Below are positions 46,935 through 60,302 of a stretch of DNA of 64,000 nt, piece by piece (the stretch's first letter is position 1; each line of letters starts with the position of its first letter). The position numbers and the translations under genes were made by a program. The notes beneath the pieces were generated by a model. The model ran no database searches. It worked only from the letters and a program-made list of their open reading frames with translations, and was not told the origin of the DNA. The DNA is from Collybiopsis luxurians FD-317 M1 (taxonomy: Eukaryota > Basidiomycota > Agaricomycetes > Agaricales > Omphalotaceae), in the NCBI GenBank assembly GCA_000827265.1, contig KN834776.1:6138-70137 (forward strand), read 5' to 3'.

Positions 46935-49125
46935 CTATATCGAAGGCTAAAATCGACGGAAACGCAAAAATGGAACGTGACTGCTGAAAAGGCGTTTATT
47001 CAAGGGACTGGGGAGCGGGAGATTCTTACTAAAGAGGGACGGGTTGGAGGACATGATCCAGTGTCCAGTATACAAGGAGAGTTTGGAATTGGCAATGTGA
47101 GTACGCCTTTTTACATTCAAACGGTAGGAGAAATAGCTGACGCTCGTTCTCCCGCCGTGTTCAGCGCCCCTTTGGTCTTTTCTATCAAGAAGGCAAAGCA
47201 ATCGTACGCCTGTCAAGGAAGCACGAGCTCGATTCTCATCTGTGACGATGGGCTGATCATTGCAGAGAAGAGGTCAGTCAATCAAGGCCAATCGGACATT
47301 CGCTGTGGTTGACTATCACGCTTTTCACCGCAGACTCGAGTTTTATTCCAACCACAGTATCGCATGAGTCGCACGTCCGAAGCACGATTCGTCTCCCGGT
47401 GGATTCAAAAGTGCTGGCAAGTTGAAGAAAACCAATAACATTAAATATGGTCTCGCTCTCAGTGTTTCACGGAAGAACAACAGCTTGCCAAACTCATCGC
47501 CAATGCCTCTACCCCCTCCACCTGCACCTCTACCATTCCTGCAACCGGTTCTTCTAACAGCTCTGCCCGCGGCTTCTCATCCGACCCTTCTCATTCGTAT
47601 ACTCCTCTGTTTTCTCAACAGCAATCCGAGAACCTGGATTTCCTCGATGAACGTGCGCCTCAATTGGTTATCGCGAAGATCTATCAGGAATCCGGAGCGG
47701 TCAAAAAGGTCTTTGATCCAGAATCGGGCAGGAAACGCAGCAAGTTGTGTATGAAGACCTCGGGCAGGCAATCCCCGAAATGTCAGGCCCAGGGTTGGTG
47801 GGATTATCATCATCATCGATGCAGATACTGCCAGAGACTCGTTTCGATTACGCGGTGAGAGGGATGGGCGAAGGTGGTGGCGAGTCGATGGCGATCATTC
47901 AACATGAAAGTGAGCTGTTCTTCGTACCCCAAATCTTGAATGTATGCGTATCTGATGATCCCCCTTGTAGACATAATGGTCGCGCCCCAGAACTTCGAAA
48001 ACGGTTTCACCCATTTTATCAAGAGGTTCTACAAGTTTGTATTCCTTTCTCCTGAGCCAACCCTCCGTTCCTAACTGCCGCATCTCGACCGTTGACAGGT
48101 TTATCTCTTACGGACGTGCAAATGGAGCCGTCGCGCTGTTTGCCGGACATAATGCTTTCCTGAGATGGAAAGCCGTTCAGGACGCCGGGGTACCGTAAGC
48201 TGACGGGTTTTTTTATTGGGTGGATCGTCCATCCATATGGATCTGAAGCATGGCTTTTCACACAGTTCATCGATGAAGCCGATGGAAAGAGCAAGTTTTG
48301 GTTTGAGACCAACGTCTCGGGGCTCTTTTGATCTTGCTCTCAGATTGTTACTCAAGTGCTACACGTTGCGATGGGCGACATACTGCCAAGGAGGGTGTCA
48401 GTTTGACTGTAGTGGACGAGCTTGCGAGGTGGCAGGAATGCGCGTTCGGTGAGTTTGAAAGAGCCTTGTACTCATTTTTCTTCCATGCTGATTCGCCTCT
48501 CCCTTGAAGGTTGCGGGAATTATTTTCAACCTCATCATACAGTGGTGGCGTTATGGTCCCATCAGTAAACAGCTCCGGGAGTTTATGCAGTCTGCTGCCC
48601 AGGTGCACTATAAGATCGGTATGGTGCTCTTTTATCAGTTAATTCGGCGTACGTCTAATACGTTCTCGGCAGACATGAGCGCCTACGTGTTCTCGTATTG
48701 TCCGTGTCTTTTTCCTCGACATCCTCCGCGATTCTCATGTCTTCCATGTAGATCGTATTGCCGCCGCAACCGTCGGAGCGACGCTCAACAATCTCCTACT
48801 CTGGCTCGGTCCTGATCTCGACTGTTTCTACCTGCTCTCGTTCGAAATCTTCCCCGATTGTGTCCTTGTGTTCCCCGCCTTGGGTAACCTCGGTTTCACG
48901 CGTTTGGAATTTTGTTTGGACAACCGGGTATTATGGAGTAGCGCGATTGAGAAATGAGATGGATTCCGTTCTTGTGAGTACCCTGCAGGCTGCGCGTTAA
49001 CGTCGTGTCTGGTGCCCTTTCAATAGCCTCGGCGGTCTGAGTATCCATTTGTCGACCGGACTCTGGTTCATCGGTTCTCTTACGTCATGTACATTTCTCT
49101 CTTTCCCTCTTCATACCCATATCAA
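46935..49125 (+). pseudogene. Glycosyltransferase pseudogene, truncated at both ends (unit C)
   Basis: It has the 5' breakpoint of the fragments at 12637 and 30377 and shares the HNI-stop (near 47367) with the one at 30377. Unlike those, it has also lost the last two exons: homology ends near 49125, after the LSIHLST segment, and passes directly into the 3' flank. Several frameshifts are present, for example around 47800 and 48330. Confidence 0.83.
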
Positions 49126-49536
49126 CCATGATACTTTCGCAGACCTATCGTTTCTCACTGTCCATTCTTTTATCCTGATATTATTTTTCAGTACACACAA
49201 TCTTTGGGCCTTCGTTGGACTTTACTTTTTGTGGTCTCGTTCTTGAACGTTGAACTTGGACTTTGGAGCGAAAGAAAGGGTAACTTACCTAACATGGTAT
49301 GGCAGTATGCATATTTCCTGCTCCCCCTACTCAGTACTCAGCACTCCTGCATATGTTTATTTTGCTTTCTCCTTTCCATTAGAAACAGTGAGCTAAGTGA
49401 TTATTATTGTCTCAGTATATAGAGACCACTCCTGCGAACTCGTGAATCGAACGCGATGACTTTTGTCAAGGTGCCAAGATAGCGAACTACATAAAAGCCA
49501 AGGTCGAAGCAACTGGAAAGGGACATTGGAGTATGA
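49126..49536. other. Glycosyltransferase 3' flank (unit C/D)
   Basis: Shared flank between convergent fragments. No gene. Confidence 0.5.
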
Positions 49537-50326
49537 TCTTGTTCATCCTCCTAGTAAAGTGGGTGATACTGTTTTCGAAGTAATGAGGCGCGACCATCAT
49601 GTCTAAACAAGGGTCATCAGATACGTGTCTTCCCAAGCTTTAGGATACGAAGAAAAGCTCATCACTCTCGTGTTGAATAATTGTCACCAACTCGCCACCT
49701 TCTTCGCCCATCTCTCTTGCCACATCACGGAAACAATCCTCTGGCACAACGGTACGGTATCCACATCGATGATAAGACTGATTTCGCCGACCCTAAGACT
49801 CCGAGGACTACTCCTCCAAGGTATGTGATACACAACCTGCTTCGTTTCCTTGCCAGATTCTGAATTAGTGACCTTTTTGACTGTTCCGGATGCCTGATAT
49901 ATCTGCTCGATGGCCAGTTGCCGCGCACGTTCCCTTAGAGCGTCCATGTTCTCGAATTGTTGCTGAGAGGAGGACGGAGTTGACGCATCAGAAGAGCCAG
50001 AAGAGGTCCAGCAATGAATACTCCTTTCGAACAGGATAGGGTTGGGGTTTTTGTACGGAAAGCAGCGATAAGACACATCGGCACAAACACAGACTCCGGT
50101 GGAGTCCGCGTCGCCGGCAGGTTTGAGCCAATTTTTCTTGTAAAGTCTTTTCGTAGATATTATGCAAAAGCGCGTCGAATGCATCGCAGTCGTTATTTAG
50201 GATCCTAAGAGAGTGTAAGGGGGAATTGAAGTACGAATCAGTATCGGAGACAGGAGTTAAGTTTGAAGGAGAGGGGTGCCCGGGACGGTTTTGCACTTGC
50301 CGGTGGACCTGAGTCGAGGTAGCCAT
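49537..50326 (-). pseudogene. Glycosyltransferase pseudogene, internally deleted and 3'-truncated (unit C/D)
   Basis: It begins with the same MATSTQVHRQ start as the intact gene (ATG at 50326) and carries the same internal deletion as the fragments at 21971 and 33350, joining the exon 1 region directly to the serine-rich stretch of exon 5. The catalytic triad reads DVD with an inserted codon after it. Retains about 200 codons of homology. Confidence 0.83.
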
Positions 50327-52177
50327 TGCAGGAAAAAGAAAAAACTGCGAAGGCGAGTTCTGATGGTCTGAAGGAAGGAATGGACAGACGGCCAACGAGC
50401 AAAAGGGCAAGGAGCGTTGATAAACTCACGTATATAAGGCGTACGACACCGACACCTTTCAATTCTCGGAGGCAGGGAACAGTTCCTGACCCTGGTTGTA
50501 GGCCTTCTATTACCAAAAGCCACCATATCCGCCGTCGCAGTCAAGGAAAAGCCCGTAACAGCCGGCTTGACTGGCCATCTAAAGCGAACAGCACGCCAGA
50601 GTGAATAGACTATCTCGCAATGAGTTGATTTCGGTCAACTACATACACGTTGATCAGACGAGCAGTACACCGCGCAGGAAGGTTCTTCTAGGAGGCACAT
50701 CTACCCATTCCAAATACATCTGCTTTATTCTCTCTGTCCCGGCTAGTTCAGAAGTAGAAAGGCGATTCGACGATTAGCAGAAACTCCGCAGCCACCTAGG
50801 CCAAGGAGGCCCTCCTCGAACTAGTACTAGCGCGAAATTCGTTATCTTGTGGCGGCAGCGCGCTCTACGAACAAACCGTTATGAACGTCCGCATGAGGTC
50901 GATGACCGAAGGCGTGAATATCATATCAGTCCCAACGTCAGCATCAGTCAAAGACACGAAAGACAGGCGGAATACTGATTCAAAAGACCCCGTCCGAGGC
51001 ACCCATCCATCTTAAGCACTGCAAATCTGCAGCAATAAAGGTCTTTGTGCGGGCATAACCTCGACAAAAAGAATAAAGGGATCAAGTTTTGACTCACTAT
51101 TACCACTGGCGGATGCTTTAACGCTGTTGTATTCTTCGGAAGGAAAGTAAGGCACTGGAATACAATTTCCCAAAGCTGTCCTTTGCGATGTATATGTGCC
51201 AGCCCCTGAGCAAAGAGGAGATTGTATGAGAGAATGAAAGGGCCTGGTCAATCTTAAGGAACAGAAGAACCAGTGTTTTTACATGGCTTCAAGGAACAAA
51301 AAATAGAACATAGACCAAAGCATAAATCCGTTCGGCGTTTGTGCTGATTGTGGAACGGCAGAACAGTGTATGTATGTAAATGTCAATTTCACGCAGGGGC
51401 AAGACAGATGGACAGACATACCTATATAGTCCAGCGCGATAAGAACTACTATGTCGACCTATCAGAAGGTACCAAACATTCTTCCGACCTTCCATGAACA
51501 CATTTTGTTTATGATTTGCATATCCGAACGGGTACGCGACTGAAATTGGAAAGACCAGTAAATCGACCAATCGATTGTTCATTCAACCTATATTCAGTTT
51601 CAAAGCGCGAGGGCCCATCGAGGAACGTACAGACTAAAACAGCACCCGTCTCCGATTCTCTCTCCAGTCAAGCTGTCGTACCATAGGAGATTGCCCGTTT
51701 TGCAATATAGGATTCCATGGCACGTTTCGAGAACAAAGTTTGAACCAATTGAAAACAACGGCTTTCGGTCTTGTTCGACTCGGAGGAACACTCTAAAAAA
51801 ACCATATTCTAAGTTTTCCGTAGGATTCTGTTCTGTGACGGAATGCTTGATCAAATCGGAAAGTAAGCACTTAGCCGCTCATGGACCATTCACGGGCCGG
51901 AAATATTCTTGGCGTCTATTTACCCAACTTACGACTCTCATCAAAAACTTACTTTCAAGATGCCAAACTTAAGGCAAGTCAACTATCTTGATCCATTGAC
52001 ACACTCAATCTGAACTAGTTACATACATAACAAAGTACAAGCTATGGACATTTGTGGAATTTTTAACGAAATTTTTCAATTTATATTCAGCATTGAAACA
52101 GGGGAGGCAAAATGGAGACGGTCCTAGGGCCTACATGTTCAGAGCATAGCACATTGCATTCAAATTCCATCATAGTC
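50327..52177. repeat. Conserved spacer, unit D
   Basis: Copy of 5400-7352. The 90-codon minus frame is shortened here (51012-51251) by a small deletion near 51043, which argues against a conserved protein. Confidence 0.55.
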
Positions 52178-55100
52178 CTACATATGAACTTTGAGAAACT
52201 GTGCAAGTTCATCATGGCCATTCCGTTTTGCAAGAAGGAATGGGGTCTCCTGGCCATTGGTAAGAGCATCAATAGTTGCATGATTTTCAACAAGAAGATG
52301 GGCAACCTCAATGCTGCCTTTCTGGGCTGCAGCGTGCAGTGGAGTCCAATTCTTGTCAGATAGGGCATCAACAACTGCCCCTCTGTTCAGAAGAAGGCGG
52401 GCAATCTCAACTTGGTTATGCCATGCTGCCAAATACAGTGAGGTCCAATTATCAGGATTCAGAGCTTCAATGGCAGCCCCACAATTCAAAAGGAGGTGGG
52501 CAACCTCAGGGTGGCCTTTCTCTGCTGCAAGATGTAGGGGGGTATGATTGAGAGCTGTTAGAGCATCAACAGCTGCTCTATGGTCTAAAAGGAGGTGGGC
52601 AACCTCAAGGTGGCCATTCCATACTGCCAAATGCAGTGGGGTCCAATTGTCATTTTTTTGAGCATCAACAGTTGCCTGACTCTCCAGAAGAAGGCTAACA
52701 ACCTCATTGTGGCCATCCTGTGCTGCAAAATGGAGTGGGGTCCAATTGTCCATTTCTTGAGCATCAACAGCTGCCTTACTGTCCAGAAGAAGCCTGACAA
52801 CCTCATTATGGCCATTCTCTGCTGCCAAATGCAGTGGGGTGCACTTGTCCTTTGTTTGAGCATCAACAGCTGCCTTACAGTCCAGAAGAAACCTGACAAC
52901 CTCATTGTGGCCCATCCATGCTGCAAAGTGCAGTGGGGTCCAATTGTCCTTTTCTTGAGCATCAACAGTTGCCTGACTGTCCAGAAGAAGGCTAACAACC
53001 TCATTGTGGCCATCCTGTGCTGCAAAATGGAGTGGGGTCCAATTGTCCTTTTCTTGAGCNNNNNNNNNNNNNNNNNNNNNNNNNNNNNNNNNNNNNNNNN
53101 NNNNNNNNNNNNNNNNNNNNNNNNNNNNNNNNNNNNNNNNNNNNNNNNNNNNNNNNNNNNNNNNNNNNNNNNNNNNNNNNNNNNNNNNNNNNNNNNNNNN
53201 NNNNNNNNNNNNNNNNNNNNNNNNNNNNNTTCTTTTGAGCATCAACAGTTGCCTGACTGTCCAGAAGAAGGCTAACAACCTCATTGTGGCCATCCTGTGC
53301 TGCAAAATGGAGTGGGGTCCAATTGTCCTTTTCTTGAGCATTAACAGCTGCCTTACAGTCCAGAAGAAACCTGACAACCTCATTGTGGCCCTTCCATGCT
53401 GCAAAGTGCAGTGGGGTCCAATTGTCCTTTTCTTGAGCATCAACAGCTGCCTTACTGTCCAGAAGAAGGCTGACAATGTTATTATAGCCATTCTGTGCTG
53501 CCAAATGCAGTGGGGTCCACTTGCCCTTTGTTTGAGCATCAACAGCTGCCTTACTGTCCAGAAGAAGCCTGACAACTTCATTATGGTCATTCTCTGCTGC
53601 CAAATGGAGTGGGGTCCAATTGTCCTTTGTTTGAGCATCAACAGCTGCCTTACTGTCCAGGAGAAGACTGACAACCTCATTATGACCATTCTCTGCAGCT
53701 ACATGCAGTGGGGTGTAATTGTCCTTTTCTCGAGCATCAACAGCTGCCTTACTGTCCAGAAGAAGCCTGACAACATCATTATGACCATTCTGTGTTGCAA
53801 AATGCAGTGGGGCCCAATCATCATGTCCCTGTGCACCAATAGCTGCTTTACTGTCCAGAAGAAGCTTGACAACCTCATTATGGCCATTCTCTGCTGCTAA
53901 ATGCAGTGGGGTGTCATTTACCTTGTCTTGAGCATTAACAGCTGCCTTACTGTCCAGAAGAAGCCTGACAGCTTTATTATGGCCATTCTGTGCAGCCAAA
54001 TGCAGTGGGGTGTAATTGTTATTTTGTTGAGCATCAACAGTTGCCTTACTGTCCAGAAGAAGGCTGACAACCTCAATATAGCTGTTTTGTACTGCCAAAT
54101 GCAGTGGGGTGTAATTGTTATTTTGTCGAGCATCAACAGTGGCCTTACTGTCCAAAAGAAGGCTGACAACCTCAATATGGCCATTCTGTGCTGCCAAATG
54201 CAGTGGGGTGTAATTATTATTCTGTGGAGCATCAACAGTTGCCTTATTGTCCAGAAGAAAGCTGACAGTCTCATCATGACCATTCCATGCTGCCAAATGC
54301 AGTGGGGTCCAATTGTCCTTTGCTCGAGCATCAACAGCTGCCTTACTGTCCAGAAGAAGGCTGACAACCTCTTTATGGCCATTTTGTGCTGCCAAATGCA
54401 GTGGGGTGTAATCATTTTCTTCTTGAGCATCAGCAGCTGCCTTACTGTCCAGAAGAAGCCTGACAACCTCATTATGGCCATTCTTGGCTGCCAAATGTAG
54501 TGGGGTTTGATATTTATTTCTCTGGGAATTCACTGAAGCTTTATTATTTAAGAGACAGTGGGCACTCTCAATACAGCCATTTTCGGCAGCAGCACAGAGA
54601 GCAGGCCCAGCTATTCCACCTTGTGTATCAACAATTTCCGGAAATGCTTTCAACCACATTTGCACACATGTTGTCCTTCCTAGTGCAGCTGCACAATATA
54701 GTGCTCGTGCATTTTTGTCATAACTTCTGCCCTGAACCTCCATTGCCCGCCACTCAGTAAATTTCTTTTCAGATTGTGGATCTAGAAGTTTCTGTAATGA
54801 GTTTTCTAGTGCCCCTAACTCAAGGCCGTTGGTGCCCAACATATGATTCAACCAGTAGTCTGCTGCATAAAACCCTAAAGGCAGACTTGATAACTTTAAA
54901 GGCGATGAAAGGCTACTAATACACACTTTTGCCAATGTTAAGTGGGCCTTTTTACTTTCAATTTGGTATCCTGTTAGGGCATTTTCGGAAACCAGATAGC
55001 TTTGGATTGATGAGTGAGCAAATTTCACAATCTGAGATGAATGCCTGCCATGTTCATCTACAATTTGGATTATGTTGGAGCATGTCTGCAATAAACTCTC

Positions 55101-57246
55101 TTCTACATCTGACACTCGGTATGCTGGCTTGAGAATAGCATCTCCATCTAATTTGAATTCAACTGTAAAGACTTCTGCAAGTTCCTGTGGTGATAGTGGG
55201 CACATAGCAAATGCTAGGCATTCCAAGACATGCAATACATGTTTGCTGTCATTACCAGAAATACTCTCAAGGACACACTTATATGTGTCATTAAGAGATT
55301 TAGGCAGGCTTTCCAGTTGGTTCAGGACATCAATTGGTTTACAATGATATAAGAGTTGCAGTTGTTCCCTTGCCAAAAGAAACCTAAAAAGAAATTTATA
55401 ACAGAACATACAGCAGGAGTAGGTACCTACATTCCATCAGCCTTGGAACTCAATGCCTTTTGAACAGCTGTCTTCAATTCCTGAGGCCAGCTCTCTATTC
55501 TAGATACCTTTTCTTTGATATAATGATGTATGTCATATGCATGATCATCTGTTTTATCCAGGTCATACTCAAGGAAAACCTGGTCAGAAAGATTGGCTAT
55601 CTGAAGGGACCAAGACAATATGTTTTTTTTGATGTCTTGTTCTAGCCGACTTGTGACAAGTATGTGAAGCCCCTCCTTTTTGCACCCACACAGTTTCTGC
55701 ATTAGTGGGAGCAGATCTTGATTCCTGTGGATTTCAGGGCATTCATCGAGGGCATCAAAGATTAGATATACATGAGGCAAGCAATCCAGCATGTCTTTGA
55801 GGCATTCAAAAAGCAATTGATTGCTTGGATGCTCATTATAGGTGCTGCAATGATTCTGATAGAATTTGGTCCAAGAATCTCTGCAAATCTGAGAACGACA
55901 AGCCAGCTGAAAGACCAGAGAGGACAACACTCCATAGACTGTTTGTTTGGCTGGGTCCTGCAAGCTGAAGTAAAAAAATGCCAATCCAGGTTCTTTCCTA
56001 AGCTGTTTAATGGCTGAGGAGCTGAACAGTATTCTATATTCTTATTGCACACAACAGGTTACTGGTCCACTCACCACAGAACACTTTTTCCACTTCCAGC
56101 TAAAACAGTCCATTAGAAAAGCACATAAGGAAAAGAAACAGCACACATTTTCCATAAATCCAGAGGACACTGTTTTTTCCCTGCTTCCACTAATAAAACT
56201 TGGAATTTGGCTTGAACAGCCATGTGCCGGTACCCTTGTGCTGTTCCTTATGGATGGTATTATAATGTTGATAAACATCTGGGGGTGACAACCACTCTTT
56301 ACTTTGCTTGTTCACTTGAAATACATCATGCAGTTAAGGTTGAATGAATGGCAACAAAAGAAACTCACTCCGCATTACAACCATTTTGGTCTCATTGTTG
56401 TCTACCTTCTTATGAATTCTTGCAATCCTCATCAATGATTCTCTGTTTGTGAGCTTATCCAGTTTCCAGAGTGCTTCTTGGACCCCCTTTTCTCCAAGTA
56501 GAGACTCCCCAAAATCCTCTGTAATGTCAATGAGACTTCATATGCAACTGTAGAATCAATCAATGCTCACTGGAGTGTTCCCAGATGATGCTCTGTGTTT
56601 TCTTGGCAACACTTTCTGGATATTGTATGAGGAAACCAAAAATGTGGATAACTTGCACCAGCATCTGGATATAGATATAATTCATCCTAGGGCTAAGCTC
56701 AGGATTTGCATCAAGATGCTCCTTGACACAGTTGAGAGCATCCTGTAGTTTATTCGACAGCTCTTCAAGGGCATCATACACTTCAGTTGTACCCTTTGCT
56801 GCCTATATGCTCAAATGTGAGGACCAGCTTAATAGCTCTGCATTACAGTAGAAGACGCACTTCAAGCAAGACCCCAAACACAACAAAAATAGCCTTTCCT
56901 CCAGGTACACTCTGGTAAACTCTCAAAATACAATTCAGTCTACCCGAAAGTCACATACCGTAGCAACGGCAGCCTCTGCTCCTGTATCATTCAACTGCCT
57001 AACAAGGCTCACAATCGGATTAAGCACATCGCGTATGTTCTTGCCCTTTTCCCGAAAGGCCTTGATGCCTTTTGACTGAGTTTCAAGGATGCGGACTACA
57101 TCGTCGATAGACGGGCTGGTAGGAAACTGGTCTATCTTATGCTGCTCAAAGATGTCATGACCGCTCTTCTCCTTGTAGTTTGCGAGCGCTTTCGCCCATA
57201 AGATGCGACTTGTGAGAGGTCCAGCAATTGCGAGCGTTGTAGACAT
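52178..57246 (-). pseudogene. NLR copy D: Goodbye-NACHT-ankyrin, stop before the P-loop
   Basis: The exon pattern matches the other copies: 57246-56959, 56911-56861, 56802-56571, 56518-56369, 56314-56147, 56099-56075, 56021-55431 and 55383-52178. Exon 5 has an in-frame TAG at 56190-56192, where the other copies read FSQW, about 15 codons before the P-loop. The ATG used by A, B and C is AAA here (57289-57291), so translation would have to begin at 57246. Exon 4 lacks seven codons. The long NACHT and ankyrin frames downstream are otherwise open, with Walker B VYLIFDALDE, so the damage may be recent, or the locus may make a truncated Goodbye-only product. Goodbye is type II and NACHT type II. 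The ankyrin exon contains a gap. Confidence 0.82.
53060..53229. other. Assembly gap (170 N) inside NLR D
   Basis: The 105 bases before the gap (52955-53059) recur after it at 53235-53339. Removing 280 bases restores the ankyrin frame and the 99-base periodicity, so the gap is probably another false gap between overlapping contig ends. Confidence 0.75.
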
Positions 57247-57291
57247 AGTGGACGTAGCGAGTATAGCAGGTGTACTTGGACGTTCGGTTTT

Positions 57292-57928
57292 GATGGTGGT
57301 TACAGTCGAAAGGGCTGTGAAGAAGCTACTTCAGCTGTATCTCTATTTAAGTCTCGCTTTCTTTCAGTCGCATCCGAGTGTCTGGTAAATGAACTGCCAT
57401 TTCGTTTCTTCGTTTTCTTGCAATATGACACTTTCTGAATTGGCGTTGTTCCCATGCGCTATGAAGCCTGACATCTTGAGATCCAAATGAACGTAAATCT
57501 GTCTGTTCGTAATCCTTGACTTCCAAGTTTTGTCTCCTGTTCACCTATGACCAACCTTTGACCTTCTCTTTTCCTTATGACTGCGTCTACTATGCTGCCA
57601 AATTTACTACTCGCCTGCACACTCGTCGTTCTACGCCCCTTCTGCATGTGCCCCTGTCAATTGATCTCACCCGTTGGCATTGGAGAACCAGTAGGACGCT
57701 ATTCATCCCTTTCCCGCATTCGTATAACGCTCTATTCATCGCATTCCCGCATCTGTCTCCGACCTTTTTCACGTCGAGAAGTTGGCATGTCTTACCAACA
57801 TAGACCCAAAATTGCCGAAGCACCGTTCTCATTTGAATACCTAAATTCGCTTGCGCGGCTCTTCTACAGACTTGACTTCCGTGTTCGATATTAGTTATTA
57901 CTTCAAGCAGTTGAAAGATTACTGCTCA
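57292..57928. other. Upstream region of NLR D
   Basis: Noncoding between NLR D and the glycosyltransferase fragment. Frames at 57516-57894 overlap each other and have no homologue in the other units. Nothing recognised. Confidence 0.4.
57344..57350 (-). promoter_or_regulatory. TATA-like element of NLR D
   Basis: TTAAATA on the minus strand at the same distance from the ancestral start position (57291) as in copy C. Confidence 0.3.
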
Positions 57929-60302
57929 TGCGAGCGGGAAGCCGGAAAGGGAGGCTGAGCAGGAGATTAAGGAGGAGGTGCGGACTGGAGACATCTGGAT
58001 TTGACAGTGTGAACATTCCTTTTTCTCATCCGTACGGGAGGAGCTGACGCTGGTTCTCCCGCTGCTTGCAGCATTCCTTCGGTCTTTTCCATCACGCCGC
58101 CAATGCAAACATATGCCCGACAAGGAAGCCCAGGCTCGTTCTGCATCTACGACAGTGGAGAGGTCAGCCAGTCGCAGGCTCGAGTTTTATCCCAACCACG
58201 GCATCGTAAGGTTCGCACGTCCCCAGCATGGTTCATCTCCCGGTGGACTCAAACATGCTGGCAAGTTCAGGAAAGTCAGTAACATGAATTACGGTACTGC
58301 TCCCAGTGTCGTCATGAACAGCAGCTTGCAAAACTCATCGCCGATGTTTCTTCTGCCTCTTCACCCCACCTTCGCAACTGGTTCTTCTGATTCCTCAACT
58401 CCGTCGTTTCTCAACAACAATTCAAGAACATGGACTTTCCCGAGAAACGTGAGCTGCAATTGGTCATCGTATCAGGCATTCGGAACGGTCTACAAGGTCG
58501 CTGCTCCAGAGTCGCGCAAGGAAACGGAGCAGGTTGTGTATCCGGCGTTGGACAGGCAGTCCTCGGACCCTTCGAGTGGGTGAGATCATTCTCGTCATCA
58601 ATGCGGATACCGTTGTACTAGAGGTTTGTTTCCGTGACGCGGCGAACGAGATGTCCGAAGGTGGCGGGTCGGTGGTGATTATTCAACACGAGGATGGTAA
58701 GCTGTTCGTCGTCTCCTAAAGCTTGAGAAAACGCGTATCTGACATCCCCCCTCCTTAGACGTCTTTCAAGTCGCGCACCATCACTTCGAGAACGTATTAC
58801 CCACTTTATCAAGAGATTCAACAAGTCCGTCCTCCTTCCATCTGAGCCAACCCCCCCGTTCCTGACTGTCGCATCTCGACCGTTTACAAGTGTGTCTCTT
58901 GCGGATGTGCCAATGGAGAAGTCGCGCTGTTTGCCGTACATAATGCTTCGTTGATATAGAAAGCCGTTCAGGATGCCAGCGTGAGTTGACGGGTTTTTCA
59001 TTAGGTGGATCCATCGATGTTGATCTGACACACGTACTTTTCACGCAGCTCATCGATGAAGCCAGTGGGAAGAGAAGGTCTGGGACCGAGGCTACCGTCT
59101 CGAAAGACTTATGATCTTGCTCTCGGATTGCTCTCGGATTGCTACTAAGGGCTACACGTTGCGATGGGCGGCATACTCTCAAGGAGGGTCCGAGGGAGGT
59201 GTCAATCTGACTGGTGGACGAGCTTGCGAGGAGGCAAAACTACACGTATGGTGATTTTGCAAGAGCCTTGTAGTCATTTTGGTTTCGTGCTGATTTGTCT
59301 AAGGTTGCGACGAAATCATCTTCAACCCCCTCGTCAAGTGGTGGTGTCATGGTCCCATCAGTAGACCGCTCCGGGAGTTCGTGTAGTCTTCTGCCTCTGT
59401 ATACTACAAGATCGGTATGGCCTTCTTTCATCAGTTTATCCGGCGTATGTCTAATACGGTCTTGACAGGTATGAGTGCCTACGTGCTCTCGTGCTGTTCG
59501 TGGCTTTTTCCTCGACATCGTCCGCGATTCTCATGTCTTCCATGTAGATCGTATTGCCGCCGCCACCATCGGAGCGACGCTCAACTACCTCCTACTCGGG
59601 CTCAGTGCTGATCTTCGACCGTTTCTATCTGCACTCGTTCGAAATCTTCCTCGCTTGTGTAGTCGTGTTCCCCGCCTTGGGTAACCTCGGTTTCACGCTT
59701 TTGGAATATCGTTTGGACCATCGGGCAATATGGAGCAGTGCGACTGAGAACTTGAGATGGATCCCGTTCTTGTGAGTCCTCTTCAGACTGTGTGTTAACG
59801 ACGTCGTAGAAGTTGTGCCTGATGCCCTCTCAACAGCCTGTGCTTTTTGCGGTTTGGGTATCCGTTTGTCAACCGCAATTCCGGCTCATCTGTTCTCTTA
59901 GGACGCGTACGTTTCCCCCTGTCTCCCTTTTATACTCGTATCAATCCCATGCTGAATGACGCTTGCTATTTTTTCTAGGACTTGGGATTACAGGAAAAGA
60001 AGTCGAGAAAACCACCTTCGGGATCGAAGTACCGCGTATTATGAAAATACTTCAAAGTATCGTCATCTATCCCATGCTCATCGCGAGGATGGGCATCTTC
60101 ATGGACGCTGGGCCCTTTGGGTAGCAGATTCCTGAGTGGAATTGGGCGTTGATTATTCCGCTCAGCTTGGTCGTTGGCTGTCATCTGATGTTATCGGTAC
60201 GTAAGGTTTGTGTTTTTGGAACTAGAGACACGGGGAAAAGCTGACATCCCTTTCTTATGTGCTCAGATCGCCTTGAGCCAGTGGCTGAAGTTCTCTTATT
60301 AA
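57929..60302 (+). pseudogene. Glycosyltransferase pseudogene, 5'-truncated (unit D)
   Basis: Homology starts at a different point from the other plus-strand fragments (in exon 3, at the equivalent of the EVEREIKKEV stretch) and runs to a TAA at 60300-60302. It has lost the DDG motif region near 58150 and the intron after it, and has frameshifts near 58420 and 59340. A separate breakpoint and a distinct set of lesions suggest an older or independent truncation. Confidence 0.82.
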
